This document shows, one piece after another, positions 57,928 through 64,000 of a stretch of 64,000 nt of DNA. This DNA comes from JBBDMX01 sp040878035 (GTDB lineage: Bacteria > Planctomycetota > Phycisphaerae > Phycisphaerales > Phycisphaeraceae). The stretch is from NCBI GenBank assembly GCA_040878035.1, contig JBBDMX010000088.1, positions 1 through 64,000 on the forward strand. The letters are read 5' to 3'. The notes below the pieces were generated by a model, which saw only the letters and a program-made list of their open reading frames with translations, searched no databases and was not told the DNA's origin. Each line of letters starts with the position of its first letter. The first letter of the stretch is position 1. A program made the position numbers and the translations under genes.

Positions 57928-57937
57928 GGACCGGCCC

Positions 57938-58128
57938 TTTGGAGTGCGGCGGCTGCGACGCCGCTTTAACTCGACGCGGAGCGTCTTTGGCTGTCAGAGC
58001 CGCGCGCCGTAAGCCCGCGGACGACCTCCGCAGGCTTACGCCTTGCGGCTCTGACGGCTCCGCCGCAAGCCAAAGCGGCGTCGCAGCCGCCGCACTCCAA
58101 AGCGGCGTCGCAGCCGCCGTACTCCAAA
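57938..58128. repeat. Two-layer R5/R1 foldback upstream of lysA
   Basis: Perfect 30-bp outer arms: 57938-57967 (TTTGGAGTGCGGCGGCTGCG plus ACGCCGCTTT) and 58072-58101, its exact complement, followed by a second overlapping copy to 58128. Inside, R1 forward (57994-58020) faces R1 reverse (58027-58054), separated by six bases. Confidence 0.93.
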
Positions 58129-58163
58129 GCGGCTTGTCGCGCTTGCGGTATCATGTCGCCCCC

Positions 58164-59486
58164 ATGGACTTCTTCCACTACACCGACGGCCAACTGCATT
58201 GCGAAGACGTCAACCTCGACACCCTGGCGGAGAAGGTCGGCACGCCCACCTACGTCTACTCACGCAAGACGCTCGAGCATCACTACGACGCGATGGCCAG
58301 GGCCTTTGCCCCCGTCGATCCGCTCATCTGCTACTCGATCAAGAGCTGCGGCAATATCCACCTGCTCAAGCTGCTCGCCGCACGCGGGGCGGGCATGGAC
58401 GTAGTCTCCGGCGGCGAACTGCATCGGGCCCTGGCGGCGGGCGCCGACCCGGCCACCATCGTCTACGCCGGCGTGGGCAAGACCGACGCGGAAATCCGCC
58501 AGTCACTCCAGGCCGGCATCGGCTGGTTCAATATCGAGTCCGAGGCCGAGTTTGAGAACATCGCAGCCATCGCCCGGCAGATGCGCGTGACGACCAACGC
58601 CGCCCTGCGCGTCAACCCGGACGTGGTGGACCCCCACACCCACGCCAAGACCGCCACGGGCAAGAAGGAATCCAAGTTCGGCGTTGACATCCAGCGCGCC
58701 CGGCGATTCTTCGACGCCTACGGCAAGGACACGCACCTGCGCCTTAACGCCATTCACCTGCACATCGGTTCGCCGATCTACTCGGCTGGGCCGTATGTGG
58801 CGGCGATCAGCAAGGCGATCACGTTGATCGACGATCTGGAGAAGGCGGGCCACCACGTGAGCACGCTGGACATCGGCGGGGGTTACGCTGCCGACTACGA
58901 GTCGGGCAAGTCGCCGGCGAGCCAGGCCTATGCGCGGGAGATTTTGCCGCTGTTGGCGGAGTTCAAGGACCGCGGCGGGCGGGTGATCCTCGAGCCGGGG
59001 CGCATGATCGTCGCCAACGCCGGCGTGCTGCTGACGCGCGTGCAGTACATCAAGGCCGGGGAGGCCCACCAATCCGGAGGCAACCGCAAGTTCGTCATTG
59101 TCGATGCGGGCATGAACAGTCTGCTGCGCGTAGCGATGTACGATGCGTTTCACTTCGTCTGGCCGACGCATGTGAGCGAGGCGTTCGTGCCGGAGCATCG
59201 CCAGGCGGAGATGGCGCTGCCGGGGCTGGAGCGCGCGGATGTGGTCGGACCGATCTGTGAATCCAGCGACTTTTTCGCCCGTGACCGCGCCTTGCCGCCG
59301 GTTCAGCGCGGCGACCTGCTGTGCCTTTTTACCGCCGGCGCCTACGGCATGACCATGGCCAGCAACTACAACGCCATGCCCCGCCCGGCGGAAGTGCTCG
59401 TCGACGGCGACCGCGCCACGCTCATCCGCCGCCGCGAAACCTACGACGACCTGATCGCACCGGAACGCGAGGCGGTTGAGTTGTAA
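58164..59486 (+). CDS. lysA: Diaminopimelate decarboxylase
   Basis: A 440-residue PLP enzyme, last step of lysine synthesis from meso-DAP. PLP lysine is K60 in LICYSIKSCGN (variant of the YAVKAN motif). Other blocks: GAGMDVVSGGELHRALAAGA, LNAIHLHIGSPIYSAGPYVA, LDIGGGYAADYESGK (glycine loop), ILEPGRMIVANAGVLLTRV and GPICESSDFFARDR, whose Cys-Glu-Ser is catalytic. YNAMPRPAEVLVDGD closes the site. The ATG at 58164 excludes repeat sequence upstream. Confidence 0.95.
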   Translation: MDFFHYTDGQLHCEDVNLDTLAEKVGTPTYVYSRKTLEHHYDAMARAFAPVDPLICYSIKSCGNIHLLKLLAARGAGMDVVSGGELHRALAAGADPATIVYAGVGKTDAEIRQSLQAGIGWFNIESEAEFENIAAIARQMRVTTNAALRVNPDVVDPHTHAKTATGKKESKFGVDIQRARRFFDAYGKDTHLRLNAIHLHIGSPIYSAGPYVAAISKAITLIDDLEKAGHHVSTLDIGGGYAADYESGKSPASQAYAREILPLLAEFKDRGGRVILEPGRMIVANAGVLLTRVQYIKAGEAHQSGGNRKFVIVDAGMNSLLRVAMYDAFHFVWPTHVSEAFVPEHRQAEMALPGLERADVVGPICESSDFFARDRALPPVQRGDLLCLFTAGAYGMTMASNYNAMPRPAEVLVDGDRATLIRRRETYDDLIAPEREAVEL

Positions 59487-59495
59487 GCTGGCGCC

Positions 59496-59723
59496 TTTGG
59501 AGTGCGGCGGCATTGACGCCGCTATGGCTTTGTGCGGAGCACTTTGGCTATCCGAGCCGCGCGGCGTAAGCCCGCGGACTTCGGCTGTCAGAGCCGCGCG
59601 GCGTAAGCCCGCGGACTTCCGCAGGCTTACGCCTTGCGGCTCTGACGTTCCCCCGCAGGCTTACGCCTTGCGGCTCTGATGGCTCCGCCGCAAGCCAAAA
59701 CGGCGTCGATGCCACCGCACGCC
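59496..59723. repeat. Two-layer R5/R1 foldback between lysA and ruvB
   Basis: R5 ends at 59496-59529 (TTTGGAGTGCGGCGGCATTG) and about 59694-59723 (reverse, AAAACGGCGTCGATGCC). Inside are two R1 forward (59551-59577, 59588-59614) and two R1 reverse (59618-59645, 59652-59679). This is the same architecture as upstream of lysA, with the inner layer duplicated. Confidence 0.92.
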
Positions 59724-59750
59724 ATATAAGCGTGTTATCCTTGTCGCGGC

Positions 59751-60818
<1,068 letters not shown>

Positions 60819-60819
60819 T

Positions 60820-61003
60820 CCCTCTCCCCCGGGGAGAGGGTGGCCGAGGCTCTGCGAGGCCGGGTGAGGGTATCCACGAATGAGCGCGGCGTGCTGATGC
60901 CATATGCCTACGGATGGTTTGCTTACTCATCCGTGCGCATGCTTGCTCACGTGCGTTAGGGCCCCAGATCCCCTCACCCCAGCCCTCTCCCCAAGGGAGA
61001 GGG
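60820..61003. repeat. R4 composite between ruvB and the antiporter gene
   Basis: The left GGCCGGGTGAGGG end (60820-60872) starts within 2 nt of the ruvB stop. The right reverse CTGGGGTGAGGG end is at 60970-61003. About 95 unique nt lie between. The two ends are the two subtypes, as in the intragenic copies, in opposite order. Confidence 0.9.
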
Positions 61004-61009
61004 AGCCGT

Positions 61010-62095
61010 TCAATGCGCGATCTTGCCCGTCAGCAGGAATCCCGCCGCGACGTAACCGATGTAGATCAGCAACAGGGGCAGGCCGTACCAGCGGCGAAAC
61101 GAGCCGCGCTTCACCGAGGCGGCGATGAACACGCGAAACAGCACGAGAATGGCCAGCATCACCGGCAGGTGCAGCCATAGGAAGATCGCCGGCGTGTTCG
61201 ATGTGGCTTCGATGATCGGCAAGGGCTTGGCGGCGGCGGCGGCGCCGGTCACGAAGAGCACATTCAAAATGTCTGCCCCGATCACGTTGCCCACCAGCAG
61301 CTCGGCGTGGCCCTTGCGAATACTGGTGATCCCGATCACCAGCTCCGGCATGGACGTGCCCAGCGCCACCAGCGTGCCGGCGATCACCACCTCCGGCACG
61401 CCCCAGCGCACCGCCAGCGTGCTCACCGAGGTGATCATCACGTGGCTGGCCAGGATCACCAGCGCCAAGCCGATGATCGACATCAGCACCAGCGCGGGGA
61501 CGGGGCTCTGCGATTCTTTGGGCGCCTGGGCCGACAGGGAGGGATCGATCATGTCCGGTTCCGGCACGCCCTGCGGATGCTGGCGCGCCCAGCGGACGGA
61601 AATGAGCATGTAGGCGACGAGCATGGTCAGGAGGAGAACGCCGACCCAGCGATCCAACGTGGCGTTGTCGCCCTGGATGAACCAGATGACGTAACAGAGA
61701 CCGGTCAGGAACACGGCCACGCCCACCTGCACCCAGCCCTGGCGATTGAGCACAAAACGATCGGCGGGCAGCGTGGTCAGCAGGCAGCCGACGCCGAAGA
61801 TCAGCCCGGCGTCACAGATCACCGAGCCGATGGCATTGCCCAGCGCCAGGCCGGCGTTGCCCTGCCAGGCCGCCATGACCGACACCGCCGCCTCGGGGCT
61901 GGTGGTGCCCAGCGAGACGATGGTGGCGCCGATGATGACCTTGGGCATGCCCGCCCGCCGCGCCAGCCCGGCGGCGCCGTCCACCAGCCAGTCGGCGCCT
62001 TTGGACAGAATCAGGACTGCCACCGCGGTGACAATCAGCAGCAGCCAGGAGGCCTGCGAAGCGAACAATTCCTGAATGGGGATGATTTTTTCCAC
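61010..62095 (-). CDS. Calcium/sodium antiporter, CaCA family (YrbG type)
   Basis: A 361-residue membrane exchanger with the two-fold alpha repeats of the family. The first is IIGATIVSLGTTSPEAAVSV followed by GNAIGSVICDAGLIFG. The second is VIAGTLVALGTSMPELVIGI, then GNVIGADILNVLFV; conserved Glu and Asn sit in each. About ten hydrophobic segments. A GTG at 62095 begins the conserved part (VEKIIPIQELF). The longer frame to 62176 would read an R7 run as LSTFHFSLFTFCF, an artificial leader. Weak ribosome site; start moderately sure. Confidence 0.9.
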   Translation of the reverse strand: MEKIIPIQELFASQASWLLLIVTAVAVLILSKGADWLVDGAAGLARRAGMPKVIIGATIVSLGTTSPEAAVSVMAAWQGNAGLALGNAIGSVICDAGLIFGVGCLLTTLPADRFVLNRQGWVQVGVAVFLTGLCYVIWFIQGDNATLDRWVGVLLLTMLVAYMLISVRWARQHPQGVPEPDMIDPSLSAQAPKESQSPVPALVLMSIIGLALVILASHVMITSVSTLAVRWGVPEVVIAGTLVALGTSMPELVIGITSIRKGHAELLVGNVIGADILNVLFVTGAAAAAKPLPIIEATSNTPAIFLWLHLPVMLAILVLFRVFIAASVKRGSFRRWYGLPLLLIYIGYVAAGFLLTGKIAH

Positions 62096-62107
62096 GGGCG
62101 GTGATTG

Positions 62108-62236
62108 TAAGGGAAGCAGAAAGCAAAAAGTGAAAAGTGAAAAGTGGAAAGTGGAAAGTGGAAAGTGGAACGCCAAGATGGGAAGCGATGATGTGCCTGC
62201 GTACGAAGCGCCGCGGCTTGCCGCGCCTCCTCAATC
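62108..62236. repeat. R7 GTGGAAAGTGG run plus R3 copy
   Basis: Tandem AAAAGTGAAAAGTGGAAAGT units (62128-62168) then an R3 copy GAAGCGCCGCGGCTTGCCGC (62207). This is the same R7-R3 order seen twice near pyrB. Confidence 0.85.
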
Positions 62237-62248
62237 ACAAATTCAGTA

Positions 62249-63268
62249 TCACCCCTGCGCCGCCAACTGCTCGGGGGTGCAGAGCAATTCGGCGCGGTGG
62301 TGGAGCCAGTCGGCCAGAGTGGTCCGGCCCAGGCGCTGCGCCGGGGCGATGAGCAAGAGGTGCAGGGCGCCGCACGCCGGGGCGGGCATCAATTCCGCCA
62401 GGCGGAGTTTGCTGTCCAGGTGGTGCAGGGCGGCGGCATCGTGGCCCGCGGCTACCTCGTACCGTAACTGGAGCGCCATGCGCTGCAGCGATTCGATCAG
62501 GCCCAGCCGGCCGCGGTGCAGTTCCATCAGCGCCTGGTATGCCCCGGCCAGATCGTTGGCGGCGAGTTGGCATTCGGTGAGCATGAGCAGCAGATGGGAA
62601 CGCACGGCCCCGGTGGCGGCAGGCGACGATGACGTTGGCGCCGTGGACGAGCCGGACGCTTCGCCAAGCCTCAGCGTCGGCGTCGCCGCGACCATGCGCC
62701 CGGGCCGCGGGTCGGCTGAGCCCAGTTTGTAACCCAGCAGCGTGCGGCAGATCAGGGCCGCCTCGGCGAATTGCTGCTGGCGATGACGCAACACCGCCAG
62801 GCGATGATAGAGCAGCAGGCGAATCGGGCGCGGCAACGGCCAGCGATGCTGCGTCTGGGCGATGAGCGACTCGGCACGTGCGGGATCGATATCGAGGAGC
62901 GCGGTGATCACGCCTAAACGCTGGGCGGCCTTGGCGCCGCTGAGCGTCATCCAGACCCAGGCAGCGCCCAGGACGATCAGCAGCACCAATCCGCTCCCGC
63001 CGCCCCCGGTAGCGTCGCTGCCGGGAACTTCGCCCCCCGCGTTTCCTACACCGCCCGAACCAGCCTCGCCGACGCTGATCCCCACGAGAATGAACACCAG
63101 CAGCAGGATCAACAGCATCCATCGGAAGGCTGAATCCAAGGCAATCTGCCGGCGAAGCACCGCGGGACGGAACGGCGGGCAGGTCTGCATCGCCTCGGCG
63201 CGCCGCGCGTCAGCGCCACCGGGTGATGGGGGTTCAGCGGGCGAGGTTGTGGGTTGCTCGTCACTCAT
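62249..63268 (-). CDS. Membrane protein with TPR-like C-terminus
   Basis: A 339-residue protein: basic N-terminus, two hydrophobic helices (about 49-68 and 92-112) separated by a Gly/Ser loop. A helical domain follows, with short TPR-like units (LPRPIRLLLYHRLAVLRHRQ, AEAALICRTLLGYKL, HLLLMLTECQLAANDLAGAY). Residues 195-206 (TPTLRLGEASGSST) are an R6 repeat in frame. Overlaps the following gene by 4 nt (ATGA), so both are translated as a pair. I do not recognise the family. Tentatively a scaffold. Confidence 0.62.
   Translation of the reverse strand: MSDEQPTTSPAEPPSPGGADARRAEAMQTCPPFRPAVLRRQIALDSAFRWMLLILLLVFILVGISVGEAGSGGVGNAGGEVPGSDATGGGGSGLVLLIVLGAAWVWMTLSGAKAAQRLGVITALLDIDPARAESLIAQTQHRWPLPRPIRLLLYHRLAVLRHRQQQFAEAALICRTLLGYKLGSADPRPGRMVAATPTLRLGEASGSSTAPTSSSPAATGAVRSHLLLMLTECQLAANDLAGAYQALMELHRGRLGLIESLQRMALQLRYEVAAGHDAAALHHLDSKLRLAELMPAPACGALHLLLIAPAQRLGRTTLADWLHHRAELLCTPEQLAAQG
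62653..62683 (+). repeat. R6 repeat inside a coding region
   Basis: GGACGCTTCGCCAAGC followed by CTCAGCGTCGGCGT, in frame in the TPR-like gene. Same motif and direction as the acnA copy. Confidence 0.85.
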
Positions 63269-64000
63269 GAGGTTGGGGCTGCATCCTTAGGCGTATGACG
63301 GCTGGTCGTGGCAACCATGGCTGCATCGCGCTTGAGCTCGCCCAACTCCGGGAAACGATCGACCAGGGCATCGACCGACAAAAGCAGCGTCGCCCGCGAC
63401 CACCAGAGCGCCGCCTCTTGACGCCGCTGCTGGGGATCAAGGCGAGCCGGTTCGTCATCGTCCTCCGGTGGCGCCGCGGGCATCGCCTGCTGGGGCCGCT
63501 GCGCCAGGCGGTGCTGCGCCAGCGCCGCCAGGGCATGGCCGTAGCCCGCCTCGACGCCCAGCGGACGAAGCTGCTCGACCAGGTTGGCGGCCGAGTCCGC
63601 CGCGTCCTGATCGTGATGCGTGCGCACCTGCTGGAGCAGCCGGCCCAGATGCCACAACGCGCTGACCGTGGTCGGCGGCTGGCTGTCCGCCAGGTCACGC
63701 AGGCGGCGCAACGTCTCATCCGCGTCCAGCAGGTGATCGCTCTCGAGTTGCGCGATGGCCCTCTGCACGCGAAGCTGCACCGCGGCGGGACTGTCGGCGG
63801 GCATGCGCGCCAAAAGGTAATCCAGCACCGCCAGCGCCGATTCGTAGGCCTGCACCTGCTCGAGGTTGTGACCGATCAACGCCACCGTGCGCGTGTGCAG
63901 CTCGACCAGGTGGGTGACCGACGGCAGCAGCCGCCACGCCAGGCGCAGCGATTCGACGTGGCGGCGCAGCATGGCCAGCTCCTGCACGTAAATGGCCCGG
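63265..64000 (-). CDS. Hypothetical helical (TPR-like) protein, truncated by window edge
   Basis: At least 244 residues; open to the window edge (reading RAIYVQELAMLRRHV without a clear start). Strings of helix pairs with Ala/Leu/Arg composition: YESALAVLDYLLARMP, RAIAQLESDHLLDADETL, GRLLQQVRTHHDQDAADSAA and GYGHALAALAQHRLAQR. Pattern like TPR solenoids. A polar end of KDAAPTS precedes a four-base overlap with the next gene. Function unknown. Confidence 0.55.
   Translation of the reverse strand, partial: RAIYVQELAMLRRHVESLRLAWRLLPSVTHLVELHTRTVALIGHNLEQVQAYESALAVLDYLLARMPADSPAAVQLRVQRAIAQLESDHLLDADETLRRLRDLADSQPPTTVSALWHLGRLLQQVRTHHDQDAADSAANLVEQLRPLGVEAGYGHALAALAQHRLAQRPQQAMPAAPPEDDDEPARLDPQQRRQEAALWWSRATLLLSVDALVDRFPELGELKRDAAMVATTSRHTPKDAAPTS

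Noticed and set aside
57684..58163. Longer N-terminus for lysA
   Set aside because: It reads the end of the previous gene in another frame and then R5/R1 repeat DNA; LysA homology starts at 58164.
62096..62176. ATG-started leader for the antiporter (LSTFHFSLFTFCF)
   Set aside because: It looks like a signal peptide but is a translated GTGGAAAGTGG run. A GTG at 62095 fits the family start. Kept as a small uncertainty.

Overview
The window is GC-rich DNA with short intergenic spaces and compact operons. The gene content suggests a planctomycete, perhaps of the Phycisphaerae. It includes a formaldehyde-activating enzyme, PVC-type sorbosone dehydrogenase and SMP-30 proteins, two xylose-isomerase-like sugar phosphate isomerases, a DUF4091/GH123-like secreted protein, a split pntAA/AB/B transhydrogenase, many lipoproteins, and a very large load of short palindromic repeats. 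The taxonomy is inferred from content only. I saw no rRNA, tRNA, CRISPR, integrase or transposase.

Layout. 1-5.7 kb: a nucleotidyltransferase/GHMP-kinase fusion, a ribBA remnant, a Mn/Zn/Fe-type ABC importer operon on the minus strand, and a divergent DtxR/MntR-type regulator with a readable promoter and operator between them. 5.8-9.2 kb: pyrR, pyrB, gmk and an SMP-30 hydrolase. 9.2-15.4 kb, minus strand: a YcfL-like and an LpoB-like lipoprotein, an MFS transporter, a DUF4190-like membrane protein, a zinc-ribbon protein, a TonB-like protein and a sugar phosphate isomerase. 15.6-25.7 kb: dnaE, aconitase, a TPR membrane protein and nth. 25.8-29.7 kb: a DUF4091 protein, fae and a 51-residue DUF3309 protein. 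29.8-33.2 kb: a sigma-54 activator with a degenerate receiver domain, divergent from a PRC-barrel gene preceded by a sigma-54 promoter. 33.4-43.8 kb: small exported proteins, a second isomerase, the pnt operon, a GroES homologue, aroA, an MsbA-type ABC exporter and a 3D-domain protein. 44.2-51.7 kb: a small protein, an AraC regulator, Nudix, GT2, GT4, sterol-desaturase and geranylgeranyl-reductase-like genes. 51.7-55.5 kb: a complete dTDP-rhamnose set (rfbA, rfbC, rfbD, rfbB). 55.9-64 kb: Nudix, sorbosone dehydrogenase, lysA, ruvB, a CaCA antiporter and two TPR-like genes, the last cut by the window edge.

The most striking content is not a gene. At least nine families of short palindromic or foldback repeats fill most intergenic spaces. 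I use these labels: R1 (27 nt, starts TCAGAGCCGCGC, ends GTAAGCCCGCGG), R2 (core GCTAAGCCGCAAGCGGCT), R3 (core GAAGCGCCGCGGCTTGCC), R4 (CCCTCTCCC/GGGAGAGGG hairpins ending GGTGAGGG), R5 (TTTGGAGTGCGGCGGC ends), R6 (core CTCAGCGTCGGCGTG), R7 (AT-richer word repeats such as GATGAACACGGATGAACACG, GAATGACGAATGAAATTC, GAAGTGCGAAGTGCGAAG, AATCCGAAATCCGAAATC), R8 (GTAGCCACGGGTGGAGC ends) and R9 (GGGCTTGCCGGGGAT).

Many copies form long inverted repeats. The inverted repeats of one family enclose those of another, up to three layers deep, like nested dolls. Copies often start exactly at a stop codon and supply it. Others lie in frame inside conserved genes: four in dnaE, and one each in acnA, aroA, the DUF4091 gene, the reductase and others. 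They appear to add surface loops without breaking the gene. This nested, coding-tolerated palindrome load is the best candidate here for something undescribed.
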